From: Paenibacillus sp. FSL H8-0048
GTDB lineage: Bacteria > Bacillota > Bacilli > Paenibacillales > Paenibacillaceae
Length of the DNA stretch: 64,000 bases
Direction: 5' to 3'
Assembly (NCBI RefSeq): GCF_038002825.1
Contig: NZ_JBBODF010000001.1
Span: 496,001 to 560,000 of the forward strand
Shown piece after piece: positions 8,350-16,958 of the stretch (position 1 is the stretch's first letter; every line of letters begins with the position of its first letter). The notes under the pieces are model-generated. The model was not told where the DNA came from, ran no database searches, and saw only the letters and a list, made by a program, of their open reading frames with translations. The position numbers and the translations under genes are program-made.

Positions 8350-8396
8350 GCTTCACCGGTTCATAGTTAGGATTGGATTTAAACTTTAATGTGATT

Positions 8397-8425
8397 AGAG
8401 GCGGAGATCTTCTGCCTCTCTTTTC
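8397..8425 (+). terminator. Attenuating hairpin between pstS and pstC
   Basis: AGAGGCGGA (8397-8405) pairs with TCTGCCTCT (8411-8419), and CTTTT follows. It lies within an operon, so partial termination giving excess PstS is the likely role. Confidence 0.7.
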
Positions 8426-8446
8426 ACTTTAGAAAGAGGGAGCATC

Positions 8447-9349
8447 TTGAGGGGACAACCAACTAACAAGCGGCTGGAAAAACATCATATAGAAAATTTA
8501 ATCGGACGTATTTACATGTCCTTTTGCGTGCTGCTGCTCATTGTCATCATTATATCCATGGTATATTTCGTAGCCTCCAAAGGCGTAGCCAACTTCGTTA
8601 ACGGTGAGGTCAAGGTCTCAGAATTCCTGTTCGGCACGAAATGGTCGCCTGAAGCAGACACACCATCCTATGGAGCCTTCCCGTTCATCTCGGGTTCCTT
8701 CCTGGTTACCCTGCTGGCTGCGCTGATCGCAAGTCCGCTCAGCATCTGCGCGGCGCTCTTCATGACAGAGATCGTGCCGGGCTGGGGTAAAAAGCTGCTG
8801 CAGCCGGTCATCGAGCTGCTGTCAGGTATTCCATCCGTTGTCTACGGCTTCGTAGGACTAAGCGTCATTGTTCCATTTCTGCGGGATACGCTGCCCGGAC
8901 AGGGCATCGGGGTGGCTGCAGGCGCGCTAGTGCTGTCGGTTATGATTCTGCCGACGATTACCAGCGTGGCTGCAGACGCGCTTGCTTCATTGCCGCAAAA
9001 CTTGAAAGAATCATCCTTTGCGCTCGGTGCTACACGCTGGCAGACAATCTCCCGGGTCATTCTACCGACGACCTTCCCGGCGATTATGACGGGTGTAGTG
9101 CTTGGCATGGCCCGCGCCTTCGGCGAGGCTCTTGCCGTGCAGATGGTTATCGGTAACGCGCCGTTCGTGCCGCACTCTCTGTTCGAGTCCGCATCCACAC
9201 TTACCAGTGTCATCACGCTGGGCATGGGGAATACAACAATGGGTTCACCGCAGAATAATGCGCTGTGGAGTATGGCGCTGGTGCTGATGCTGATGACCTT
9301 TGTATTCGTCCTGCTGGTGAGAATGCTCGAAAGGAGAAATAAAATTTGA
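8447..9349 (+). CDS. pstC: Phosphate ABC transporter permease PstC
   Basis: A 300-residue membrane subunit of the phosphate importer. It has an N-terminal helix around residues 25-48, a periplasmic loop, then the BPD-transport permease domain with the conserved ELLSGIPSVVYGFVGL segment and the ATPase-contacting EAA loop (SFALGATRWQTISRVILP). The start is TTG 8447 with AAAGAGGGAG just upstream. The end overlaps the pstA start by four bases (TTGA), so the two permease subunits are translationally coupled. Confidence 0.94.
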   Translation: MRGQPTNKRLEKHHIENLIGRIYMSFCVLLLIVIIISMVYFVASKGVANFVNGEVKVSEFLFGTKWSPEADTPSYGAFPFISGSFLVTLLAALIASPLSICAALFMTEIVPGWGKKLLQPVIELLSGIPSVVYGFVGLSVIVPFLRDTLPGQGIGVAAGALVLSVMILPTITSVAADALASLPQNLKESSFALGATRWQTISRVILPTTFPAIMTGVVLGMARAFGEALAVQMVIGNAPFVPHSLFESASTLTSVITLGMGNTTMGSPQNNALWSMALVLMLMTFVFVLLVRMLERRNKI

Positions 9350-10242
9350 AGCCGAGAACTGCGAATAAAATAGCCACTGTCGTTATCGTAACCTTCGCAT
9401 TACTGATCGTAGCCATCCTGGTTAGCCTGCTCGGATATATCCTGATCCGCGGATTCAATCATATTAGCTGGGACTTTCTTACCTCCACGCCGCAAAAGAT
9501 CCGCGCAGGCGGAGGCGTCGGGCCGCAGTTGTTCAACTCTCTGTTCCTGCTGGTGCTGACCTTGATCATCACCGTGCCGCTCGGTCTGGGCGCCGGAATC
9601 TTCATGGCGGAGTATGCCCGTCCCGGCAAGCTGACCAACTTCATCCGTCTGGTCGTGGAGGTATTGTCTTCCTTCCCGTCGATTATCGTGGGTCTGTTCG
9701 GTCTCTTGCTGATCGTTAACACCTTCAATCTCGGATTCTCCCTGATCTCAGGCGCGCTCGCGTTAACCTTCTTCAACCTTCCGCTAATGGTGCGTATTAC
9801 GGAGCAAGCCTTCCGCACGGTGCCCAAGCAGCAGAAGGAGGCAGGCTTCGCGCTCGGATTATCCAAGTGGAAAATCGTTACCTCGGTCTTGCTCCCGGTA
9901 GCGTTGCCGACCATTATCACCGGCACGATCCTGTCTGCCGGCCGTGTGTTCGGCGAAGCGGCTGCGCTGATGTTCACCGCAGGGATGAGCAGCCCGCGCC
10001 TGGACTTCAGCAACTGGAATCCGCTCAGTCCTTCCTCACCGCTTAACCCGTTCCGTCCGGCGGAGACGCTGGCGGTGCATATCTGGAAGGTCAACAGTGA
10101 AGGCCTGGCACCGGATGCCCTTCAGATTGCAGCGGGCGCTTCAGCCGTTCTGGTGCTGACCGTATTAATCTTCAATCTGGCTGCCCGTTATTTCGGCAGA
10201 TTCATCTACCGCAAGCTTACTGCATCTAAAAGAATGAGCTAG
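9346..10242 (+). CDS. pstA: Phosphate ABC transporter permease PstA
   Basis: A 298-residue partner permease of PstC. About six hydrophobic helices are visible. The conserved VVEVLSSFPSIIVGLFGL segment and the EAA loop (GFALGLSKWKIVTSVLLP) match the family. The start is TTG 9346 inside the pstC stop, with AAGGAGA a few bases upstream. A 97-base gap with the duplicated leader motif separates it from pstB. Confidence 0.94.
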   Translation: MKPRTANKIATVVIVTFALLIVAILVSLLGYILIRGFNHISWDFLTSTPQKIRAGGGVGPQLFNSLFLLVLTLIITVPLGLGAGIFMAEYARPGKLTNFIRLVVEVLSSFPSIIVGLFGLLLIVNTFNLGFSLISGALALTFFNLPLMVRITEQAFRTVPKQQKEAGFALGLSKWKIVTSVLLPVALPTIITGTILSAGRVFGEAAALMFTAGMSSPRLDFSNWNPLSPSSPLNPFRPAETLAVHIWKVNSEGLAPDALQIAAGASAVLVLTVLIFNLAARYFGRFIYRKLTASKRMS

Positions 10243-10268
10243 GCTTGTTACGCACAGGGAGGGCATAG

Positions 10269-10331
10269 GCTTCCGAAGCGAGTTTTGCGCAGAAGAGTCA
10301 GAACGTGTAAGCTATCAGAACTTTTAGGAGG
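10269..10331 (+). promoter_or_regulatory. Structured leader before pstB, shared with pstS
   Basis: Starts GCTTCCGAAGCGAGTTTTG and ends TTTTAGGAGG, aligning nearly base for base with 7320-7385. AGTTTTG can pair with CAGAACT next to the ribosome site. The second occurrence inside one operon argues for a function rather than chance. Confidence 0.5.
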
Positions 10332-10339
10332 AGTAAGAG

Positions 10340-11116
10340 ATGGGAATAGCGGAACCAGTGGTGCGCGAATCATTTCAAACGGAGGATCTGAGTATTTATT
10401 ATGGGACGTATGAGGCGGTGAAGGGGATCAGCCTTCCTTTTGCCCAGAATACGGTTACCGCATTGATCGGCCCGTCGGGCTGCGGGAAATCAACCTTTCT
10501 CCGTTCACTGAACCGGATGAATGACGACATCTCCGGCTCTACAACCAAAGGCAGCATCTGGATTGACGGTGTGGATATCAATGCTACAGGCACGGATGTA
10601 ATCAAGCTGCGGCAAAAGATCGGTATGGTCTGGCAGAAGCCCAATCCGTTCTATAAATCAATCTACGACAATATCGCCTTCGGCCCGAAATATCATGGCA
10701 TCAAGGGCAAGCAGGCACTGGATGAAATCGTGGAGAGCAGCCTGCGCCGCGCCGCCCTGTGGGACGAGGTCAAAGACCGGTTGAAGGATTCCGCTCTGGC
10801 ATTGTCAGGCGGACAGCAGCAGCGTCTGTGTATCGCCCGGGCGCTGTCGGTCAACCCGCAGATCCTGCTGCTCGATGAGCCGGCTTCGGCCCTTGACCCG
10901 GTATCGACCGGGAAGGTAGAGGAGCTGATCAAGGAGCTGAAGGAGGAGCTGCGCATCGTGATCGTGACCCACAACATGCAGCAGGCTGCGCGAATCTCGG
11001 ATTACACCGCCTACTTCTATCTCGGCTCCCTGGTGGAATACGACAAGACCGAGAAGGTCTTCACGAACCCCGAGAACCAGATGACGCAGGAATACATTAT
11101 GGGCCGGTTTGGTTGA
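10340..11116 (+). CDS. pstB: Phosphate ABC transporter ATP-binding protein PstB
   Basis: A 258-residue ATPase that drives phosphate import. Walker A is GPSGCGKST (residues 44-52), the signature is [15 protein letters not shown], Walker B is [13 protein letters not shown], and the switch histidine is in [10 protein letters not shown] 10340 follows AGGAGGAG. No phoU gene follows; instead a terminator (11182-11208) ends the operon, so any PhoU must be encoded elsewhere. Confidence 0.95.
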   Translation: MGIAEPVVRESFQTEDLSIYYGTYEAVKGISLPFAQNTVTALIGPSGCGKSTFLRSLNRMNDDISGSTTKGSIWIDGVDINATGTDVIKLRQKIGMVWQKPNPFYKSIYDNIAFGPKYHGIKGKQALDEIVESSLRRAALWDEVKDRLKDSALALSGGQQQRLCIARALSVNPQILLLDEPASALDPVSTGKVEELIKELKEELRIVIVTHNMQQAARISDYTAYFYLGSLVEYDKTEKVFTNPENQMTQEYIMGRFG

Positions 11117-11181
11117 TTGGGAGACGGGTACAGACGGGTATAGACGGGCAAATACAAATTCGATAACACTGATCGTTCAGG

Positions 11182-11208
11182 ACACCATCCATTACGGGTG
11201 GTGTTTTT
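11182..11208 (+). terminator. Terminator of the pst operon
   Basis: ACACCATCC (11182-11190) pairs with GGGTGGTGT (11196-11204) using one G-U pair; T5 follows. Confidence 0.85.
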
Positions 11209-11250
11209 GCTGTTTGAAGGATAATGGGCCGGAAAGGGATGCGCGGGGTA

Positions 11251-11375
11251 AATGTAATCGAAAAACCGATTACATTGCACGTGGCGGAGGCGAGTGGGCG
11301 GAATGTAATCGAAAAACCGATTACATTGGGCTAGGCGGAGGCGAGTGGACGGAATGAAATCAAAAAAATGACCAC
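11251..11375 (+). repeat. Tandem perfect 26-bp palindromes, 51-bp period
   Basis: AATGTAATCG-AAAAAC-CGATTACATT occurs identically at 11251-11276 and 11302-11327; a decayed third starts at 11353. The 25-base linkers are nearly the same (GGCGGAGGCGAGTGG core). The architecture (outer AATGTA/TACATT, AAAAAC loop, 25-base linker) matches the arrays at 6056 and 19838, although the stem interior and linker differ. Confidence 0.85.
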
Positions 11376-11445
11376 AACCTGCATGTGCAGAGATGTTCGT
11401 AACACCGCTGTCTAACCAGTTCATTTTTGTAATAGTAAATATCTC

Positions 11446-11494
11446 TTGCAAAACTAATGACATTAGTTTATATTCTAACTAATAACATTAGTTT
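11446..11494 (+). promoter_or_regulatory. Promoter with double TetR-type operator
   Basis: A -35 TTGCAA (11446-11451), a 17-base spacer and a -10 TATATT (11469-11474) form a good sigma-A promoter. AAACTAATG-A-CATTAGTTT, a perfect 19-bp dyad, fills the spacer (11451-11469). A second, slightly imperfect copy lies at 11476-11494, 25 bases on. The TetR gene two cistrons later is the likely ligand. Confidence 0.8.
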
Positions 11495-11510
11495 TGGGGA
11501 GGACTTTACA

Positions 11511-12239
11511 ATGAGAGTGACAAGAGAAGGCAGTTTGCATCAGCTTACATGGCTGCCGCGTATTTTTCCAGTGAATTGTTATTTGATCGAAGAAGAACAG
11601 GAGCTTACACTTATTGATGCGGGCATGTCCTATAGTATGAAGGGGATTCTGTTACAGTCTGCGAAGCTTCAGAAGCCGCTAACCCGGATCGTGCTAACTC
11701 ATGGTCATATGGATCATGTCGGGGCGCTTGATGCCCTGAAGAAGCAGGTTCCGGAGGCTAAGGTCTATATCTCGGAGCGGGATGCTGGATTGTTGGCCGG
11801 TGACCGCTCGTTAAGAGCCGGTGAGCTGCAGACTCCTATTAAGGGCAGTGTACCCGCCAAAATCCTTACCCGCCCCGATATTCTGCTGCATGACGGCGAT
11901 AGCATCGGTTCGCTGACCGCGTTCAGCACTCCCGGACATACGCCGGGATCGATGTCTTTTCAGGACCGGCGCAGTGGAGCGATGATCGTTGGTGATGCGT
12001 TCCAGACCTTCCGGGCCACGGCGGTGTCCGGTAAGAAGGTCGCCTGGTTTCCTTTTCCGGCTATGGCGACTTGGAGTCCCGAACAGGCCTTGGTGAGTGC
12101 TTACAGGCTGATTGATCTTACCCCAACTGTACTGGCGGTAGGACACGGTGATCTGCTTATAGCTCCGGTGGAGGCGATGAAGCGGGCGGCTGCGGAGGCT
12201 GAAGGGCAATTCAAGAGAGGAGAGAAAGTACATGGCTAG
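11511..12239 (+). CDS. MBL fold metallo-hydrolase
   Basis: A 242-residue metallo-beta-lactamase-fold enzyme. The dinuclear metal site is clear: H64-x-H66-x-D68-H69 (THGHMDH), a histidine in TPGHTPGSMS, an aspartate in GDAF and a histidine in VGHGD. The overall pattern fits the glyoxalase II-like or lactonase-like branch; the substrate is unknown. ATG 11511 has GGGGAGGA upstream. It overlaps the downstream TetR gene by eight bases and sits behind the double operator at 11451-11494, so it is probably induced when the TetR protein binds its ligand. Confidence 0.88.
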   Translation: MRVTREGSLHQLTWLPRIFPVNCYLIEEEQELTLIDAGMSYSMKGILLQSAKLQKPLTRIVLTHGHMDHVGALDALKKQVPEAKVYISERDAGLLAGDRSLRAGELQTPIKGSVPAKILTRPDILLHDGDSIGSLTAFSTPGHTPGSMSFQDRRSGAMIVGDAFQTFRATAVSGKKVAWFPFPAMATWSPEQALVSAYRLIDLTPTVLAVGHGDLLIAPVEAMKRAAAEAEGQFKRGEKVHG

Positions 12240-12819
12240 AGCAGGTCTGGACACGCACACGCTGGTGCTGGCTGCCGCAGAGCTGGCGGATGAACACGGT
12301 ATGGAAGAAGTGACGCTGGCTGCACTTGCCGCAAAGCTGGGTGTCCGTTCCCCGTCACTCTATAATCACATCAACGGGCTGGCGGGGCTGCGTACACTGA
12401 TGGCGGTATATGGCCTGGAGCAGCTGTATGAGATCATATCGCAGGCAACGGAGGGGCTCAGCGGAGAAGCGGCATTACATGCCATGAGTCAGGCTTACCT
12501 CGGATTCACCAGAGCACACCCGGGGCTATATCAGACGACGCTCCAAGCACCCGAACCGGGAGACACCGCTCTGGAGGCGGCGAGTGCAAAGATCCTGTCT
12601 CTCATCATCCAATTGATATCCGCGTTCGGCTTGGATGAGGAAGGCAATCTGCATGCAGTCCGTGGATTACGGAGTATCCTGCACGGATTGTCCACCCTGG
12701 AGCATCAAGGCGGATTTGGAATGCCGCTGGATCTGAATGTCACGCTCACCCGGCTGATTAACACCTATATTGCCGGAATCCGCTGTATGGGATCGGATGC
12801 TTATGATAAGCTTAACTAG
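12232..12819 (+). CDS. TetR/AcrR family transcriptional regulator
   Basis: A 195-residue TetR-type repressor. The helix-turn-helix is at about residues 26-50 (TLAALAAKLGVRSPSLYNHI), with the LYNHI variant typical of the subgroup having a WHG-like C-terminal domain. It is translated from ATG 12232 within the end of the MBL gene; GAGAGGAGAG lies just upstream. The pair of 19-bp dyads over the operon promoter suggests autorepression together with the MBL gene. Confidence 0.88.
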   Translation: MARAGLDTHTLVLAAAELADEHGMEEVTLAALAAKLGVRSPSLYNHINGLAGLRTLMAVYGLEQLYEIISQATEGLSGEAALHAMSQAYLGFTRAHPGLYQTTLQAPEPGDTALEAASAKILSLIIQLISAFGLDEEGNLHAVRGLRSILHGLSTLEHQGGFGMPLDLNVTLTRLINTYIAGIRCMGSDAYDKLN

Positions 12820-12855
12820 GTGTACAAGCCAGATTGATCTAGGAGGCTGAATTAC

Positions 12856-13548
12856 GTGGGCGAAGCAGGTAAGCAAGAGAATGTAACCACCTTTGAAGAG
12901 ATGGCTGAGGTGGTTGCCAGGCTGGGGATTGTGCCGCTGGCACCCCTGATCCCGGAGCATCCGTCCGTGAACGGACTGACGCTGAAGGAGAACTGGCATA
13001 CCGATACAGAGCTGGACCCTTGGGGATGGCGAGTCAGATTTCCCGGAGAAGGCTTAGCCGGCTACGGCAAATTCATCAAGAAAAAAGCCGTGCTCGTATC
13101 CCGCGACTGGCTTCCGGCGTACTTGGCAGCGGCCGGACCTCAGCAGTCTCTCGAAGAGCGGTATAAGAGTGGCCTGGCTACTAGAGAAGCGCTGACGCTG
13201 CTGGAGATTATCCGGGCGAATGAGGGCATAGAGACGCGCCAGCTGCGCTCTATGGCGGATATGAAGGCCAAGGAGAAGAAGACGGCTTTTGACAATGCGG
13301 TAACGGAGCTGCAAGGGTCTCTGGATACTGTAATCTCCGGCGTGAAGCAGCGGGTGAATGCGGACGGAGAGCCGAATGGCTGGAACAGCACCTCTTTTGA
13401 AACCTCGGGGCACTGGATGCATGAAGCGGGCATTCCACCCTTTGAGGGATCGAGAGAAGAGGCGATAGCTTGGCTGCGTGCACGTATGGAAGCAGCATGG
13501 GCACCGGAGGCGGTTGCCTGGATCAACAAGGCGCTGGGCTGGAAATAG
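12856..13548 (+). CDS. AlkZ-like (YcaQ-related) protein of unknown activity
   Basis: A 230-residue protein starting at GTG 12856 behind AGGAGG (12841-12846). It contains a WHTDTELDPWGWRVRF stretch, a YGKFIKKKAVLVSRDWLPAYL stretch, and a helical part resembling winged-helix DNA glycosylase-associated proteins (ETRQLRSMADMKAKEKKTAF, VTELQ). I recall this layout from proteins annotated AlkZ-related, whose better-known members unhook DNA crosslinks. This one is shorter, and no catalytic residue can be assigned with certainty. The neighbouring TetR/MBL pair gives no functional hint. A terminator follows at 13555-13591. Confidence 0.6.
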   Translation: MGEAGKQENVTTFEEMAEVVARLGIVPLAPLIPEHPSVNGLTLKENWHTDTELDPWGWRVRFPGEGLAGYGKFIKKKAVLVSRDWLPAYLAAAGPQQSLEERYKSGLATREALTLLEIIRANEGIETRQLRSMADMKAKEKKTAFDNAVTELQGSLDTVISGVKQRVNADGEPNGWNSTSFETSGHWMHEAGIPPFEGSREEAIAWLRARMEAAWAPEAVAWINKALGWK

Positions 13549-13554
13549 ACAAAG

Positions 13555-13591
13555 AACGGTAGTCCTCTGAATGAAGAGGGCTGCCGTTTTT
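13555..13591 (+). terminator. Terminator after the AlkZ-like gene
   Basis: AACGGTAGTCCTCT (13555-13568) pairs with AGAGGGCTGCCGTT (13575-13588) with two G-U pairs, followed by a T-run. Confidence 0.88.
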
Positions 13592-13710
13592 GGCATTTTA
13601 AGATGAAGAACAAATAAAAACGGCTAATCTCATTCCCGCAGGAGCAGACCGGCCGTAAGCGCTTACGAATATATGATTGTCCTGCATGTCTTGTGTATAT
13701 TGAAGCATCC

Positions 13711-13887
13711 TTACAGCATGGGGCCAAGGTAGGCAACCAGGAAGTACAGGAATCCGAACAGCAGCATGATATAGGCGGTGTACTTGATAGCGTCGGAGGC
13801 AACGATACTTAAGTCTTTGGGAGCCTGAACTTCCAGACGTTCTGTTTCCGTAGAATCTGTGTTGTCATGATTGAAAGATTCTTTCAT
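13711..13887 (-). CDS. Small single-pass membrane protein, 58 aa
   Basis: On the minus strand, ATG 13887-13885 is preceded by GGAGGGAATTCTG and opens 58 codons ending TAA (13713-13711). The product has a charged N-terminal half (MKESFNHDNTDSTETERLEV) and a C-terminal hydrophobic helix (YIMLLFGFLYFLVAYL). The clean ribosome site and amphipathic layout support a real gene. It has no recognised family; a small membrane protein with its N-terminus in the cytosol is the simplest reading. Confidence 0.72.
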   Translation of the reverse strand: MKESFNHDNTDSTETERLEVQAPKDLSIVASDAIKYTAYIMLLFGFLYFLVAYLGPML

Positions 13888-14200
13888 CAGAATTCCCTCC
13901 TTAGATTATTCATGAGATTACTCGTGGACTAAAACATTCCTCATTTGGCACTGTAAACACTATCTATAATTGTATTGTGACATATTTGTGAACTAATTTC
14001 AACAATATTGTGAAAATTCTTTGACTAAATGTTCACATTTGGGCTCTTTGGGGTGTTGTGAGCCACTAGACTTCACCTCTGGTTGCACTTTATACACTAG
14101 AATTTTGAGAAAACGGCGGTTTAGAGCTGAAATCCGGAAATCTGTTGTACAAAATACAGTACTCTCATCCCATAGCACACTCAGGAGAAAAGTCCCTCTG
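13888..14200. other. Intergenic stretch without recognised genes
   Basis: AT-rich spacer upstream of the 58-codon gene and downstream of the aminopeptidase pair. The first 150 bases presumably hold the promoter of the small gene. Apart from that I see no gene, repeat or convincing structure. Confidence 0.5.
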
Positions 14201-14247
14201 GAAAACACAAAGACCCCGCCATTCCTCAAGAGGAAATAGCAGGGTCT
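14201..14247 (-). terminator. Terminator of the aminopeptidase pair
   Basis: Read on the minus strand, AGACCCTGCTATT pairs with AATGGCGGGGTCT (with G-U pairs) around a small inner CCTC/GAGG stem, followed by TTGTGTTTT. Confidence 0.78.
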
Positions 14248-14270
14248 CATTCATAGTACAAAGAATAAGC

Positions 14271-15515
14271 TTACGCCCAGTCTCCATTACGGAAGATCGG
14301 ATCGGTGGAGCCGTCATCGGCAATTCCGTCGATGTTCATCTCCGGGGAGCCCATCATGAAGTCGACATGGGTGAGACTTTGGTTCATGCCCTTGTCCACC
14401 AGCTGTTCCTTAGTCATGTTAATGCCGTCCTGTAAGGTGAACGCGTAGGAAGCGCCAAGTGCCAGATGGCAGGAAGCATTCTCGTCATATAAGGTGGTGT
14501 AGTAGAGAATGCCGCTCTCCGAGATCGGGGAGTGGAAAGGCACAAGCGCCACTTCACCGAAGTAGGAGGCACCTTCATCCATAGCCAGTAGAGAAGCCAA
14601 TGCTTCCTGGCCCACTTCAGCTGTGAAGTCTGTCACTTTACCATTCTCCAGGGTCAGGCTGAAACGGTCGATGATGTTGCCGCCATAGCTGAGCGGCTTC
14701 GTGCTGCGGACCGTGCCGTTCGCACCGCTCTTCAGCGGAGCGGTGAACACTTCCTCGGTCGGAATGTTCGCCAGGAAAGACATGCCGCGGCTGTTCACCG
14801 CACCGGCCTGACACCAGATATGACCTTCAGGCAATTCGATCGTCAGATCGGTGCCCGGAGCCGTATAGTGCAGCTTGCGGTATTTCTTGGCGTTCAGCAG
14901 CTCACAGCGCTGCTTCAGGCCAGCCAGGTGGATACTCCAGGCCTGCACCGGATTCTCCTGGTCTGCGCGCACAGCCTTGAAGATGGCGTCCCAGAGCAGG
15001 TCAATCTGCTGCTCAAGCGCGGCGTCAGGGAATACCTTCGCAGCCCAGGAAGCGGATGGGAAGGCGAGGCCGGTCCAGCTGACCTGATTAGCCATCAGCA
15101 TCTCACGGTAAGGAGCCATAGCTTGACCGGCGGTCTTCTGATGGTCCGCAATGCGGCTTGGATCTACACCGCTTAGCAAATCCGGATTCGCTGAGATAAT
15201 CGTGAGGAACGCGGCTCCGCCCCGTGCCAGATCCTCCAGCTCATCAGCCTGCCACTTAGGAGGCTCAAGGAAGCTCTTGGACGGCGCGAGATCATAGCGG
15301 GTACGGGTGACGAATTCATCGGAATAGTTAACCTTGACGAGCTTCGCACCTGCTTCATAGGCCTGGCGTACAATCAGGCGGACCAGCTCAGCCGCTACGA
15401 TATCCGCATTTACCACAAGGGTCTGGCCGGGTTGAATATTAACGCCGATCTTTACAGCGAGCAGTGCATAATTCTCCAGCTTTTGATTGAAATCCAGCAA
15501 TAGCTTCAGCTCCAT
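14271..15515 (-). CDS. Aminopeptidase, M29 family (AmpS/PepS-like), copy 2
   Basis: A 414-residue cytosolic metallo-aminopeptidase. The family N-terminus (KLENYALLAVKIGVNIQPGQ) is present. So are the metal-site segments: ELPEGHIWCQAGAVNSRG, the NIPTEEVFTAP glutamates, GEVALVPFHSPIS, the ENASCHLALG histidine and the THVDFMMGS aspartate. It lies 36 bases after a paralogue with the same order of motifs, probably in one transcript ending at 14247-14201. Tandem duplication is likely. Peptide substrate preference cannot be inferred. The start ATG 15515 has only a weak ribosome site. Confidence 0.9.
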   Translation of the reverse strand: MELKLLLDFNQKLENYALLAVKIGVNIQPGQTLVVNADIVAAELVRLIVRQAYEAGAKLVKVNYSDEFVTRTRYDLAPSKSFLEPPKWQADELEDLARGGAAFLTIISANPDLLSGVDPSRIADHQKTAGQAMAPYREMLMANQVSWTGLAFPSASWAAKVFPDAALEQQIDLLWDAIFKAVRADQENPVQAWSIHLAGLKQRCELLNAKKYRKLHYTAPGTDLTIELPEGHIWCQAGAVNSRGMSFLANIPTEEVFTAPLKSGANGTVRSTKPLSYGGNIIDRFSLTLENGKVTDFTAEVGQEALASLLAMDEGASYFGEVALVPFHSPISESGILYYTTLYDENASCHLALGASYAFTLQDGINMTKEQLVDKGMNQSLTHVDFMMGSPEMNIDGIADDGSTDPIFRNGDWA

Positions 15516-15551
15516 TCGTTATCTAATGAAATGCAATAGCGTATAAGGGGG

Positions 15552-16790
15552 TTAGAAGGCCCAGTTGCCCTTCTGGAAGACCGGCTCGCGCTTACCGTCA
15601 GCAGTAATTCCGTAAATATCCATCTCGGCCGAGCCGATCATGAAGTCAACATGGGTCACACTGTTATTGAGGCCGCGGGCGGTCAGTTCGTCCTGGGTCA
15701 TTTCTTTGCCACCTTCCAGACAGAAGGCATAGGCGGTACCGATAGCCAGATGGTTGGAGGCATTCTCGTCAAACAAGGTATTGAAGTAGAGAATCCCTGA
15801 TTCCGAGATCGGCGACTTATGCGGCACCAGCGCGACTTCCCCCAGATATTTGGCGCCCTCATCGAGGCTGATCAGATATTCGAGGGCTTCCTGGCCCTGC
15901 TCTGCGCTCACACTGGTAATCCGGCCTTGTTCAAAAGTAATTGAGAAGCAGTCAATCACATTCCCGCCGTAGCTGAGCGGCTTCGTGCTGCGGACTGTAC
16001 CGTTCACGCCGGTTTTCTTGGGAGCCGTGAAGACTTCTTCCGTCGGCATGTTGGCGACAAAAGAATGACCTTTGGCATTGATGCTGTCCCCCTGCGCCCA
16101 TAAATGGCCTTCAGGCAGCTCGATGCTAAGGTCAGTTCCAGGGGCTATGTAATGCAGGCTGGCGTACTTTTTCGCGTTAAGAACATTAGCCTTCGACTCA
16201 AGGGTGTCGAGATGCTCCTGCCAGGCGGCAACAGGGTCCTCACGGTCCAGGCGGACGGTATGGAAGATAGCTTCCCACAGCTTGTCTACGCGCTGGTCAG
16301 CAGGGAGTTCAGGGAAAACTTTGTCTGCCCATGGCTGGGACGGGATCGCTACAATACTCCAGCTAACCTTATCGGACATCTGTAATTCACGGTATTTCGT
16401 AAGCGCTGCCCCACGAGTCTTCTGGAAGTTCGCAATCCGCTCAGGATCAATGCCTTTGAGGGCATCCGGGTTCTCGGCAATGACCGACAGGAAGGCGGCA
16501 CCGTTCTCGGCAAGCTCAGTCATTTCACCGGCAAACCAGGTTGGGGCCTTGGTGAATACTTCGGGCGACGCATGCTCGAACTGCTGGCGGGTGATGAATT
16601 CGTCACTCCAGTTCACCTTCACCTGGCTGGCACCGATGGCATAAGCCTTGGCCGTAATCAGGCGGACGAACCCGGCCGCAGTGATCGGGGCGTTCACGAC
16701 CAGGATTTGTCCCGGCTGAACATTCACACCGATTTGTACTGCTAAATCAGCGTATTTACTTAGCTTGTCCTGAAGCTCTGTTTCAGTCAT
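15552..16790 (-). CDS. Aminopeptidase, M29 family (AmpS/PepS-like), copy 1
   Basis: A 412-residue protein closely similar to the gene that follows it: KLSKYADLAVQIGVNVQPGQ, ELPEGHLWAQGDSINAKG, NMPTEEVFTAP, GEVALVPHKSPIS, ENASNHLAIG and THVDFMIGS. It is expected to be a broad aminopeptidase with two metal ions. The start is placed at ATG 16790 because GGAGG lies eight bases before it; in-frame ATGs at 16811 and 16796 are upstream of, or too close to, that site. The two paralogues probably form a two-gene operon. Confidence 0.9.
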   Translation of the reverse strand: MTETELQDKLSKYADLAVQIGVNVQPGQILVVNAPITAAGFVRLITAKAYAIGASQVKVNWSDEFITRQQFEHASPEVFTKAPTWFAGEMTELAENGAAFLSVIAENPDALKGIDPERIANFQKTRGAALTKYRELQMSDKVSWSIVAIPSQPWADKVFPELPADQRVDKLWEAIFHTVRLDREDPVAAWQEHLDTLESKANVLNAKKYASLHYIAPGTDLSIELPEGHLWAQGDSINAKGHSFVANMPTEEVFTAPKKTGVNGTVRSTKPLSYGGNVIDCFSITFEQGRITSVSAEQGQEALEYLISLDEGAKYLGEVALVPHKSPISESGILYFNTLFDENASNHLAIGTAYAFCLEGGKEMTQDELTARGLNNSVTHVDFMIGSAEMDIYGITADGKREPVFQKGNWAF

Positions 16791-16958
16791 TGACATTTCC
16801 TCCATTACCATAATTTTTAGCTCTATATAAGCATTGTACTAAATTATTAACCGCCGGATGAAAAAAGTCAATTACAGCGCAAAAGGAAAGAGAAATGCTG
16901 ACATATCAATGTTATACTGGATATTGTGGGCATGATCAGATGAAAGGAAGGAAAGAGG

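Noticed and set aside
11251..11375. CRISPR array
   Set aside because: Only two to three units, repeat itself a full palindrome, linkers nearly identical to each other and no cas genes in the window.
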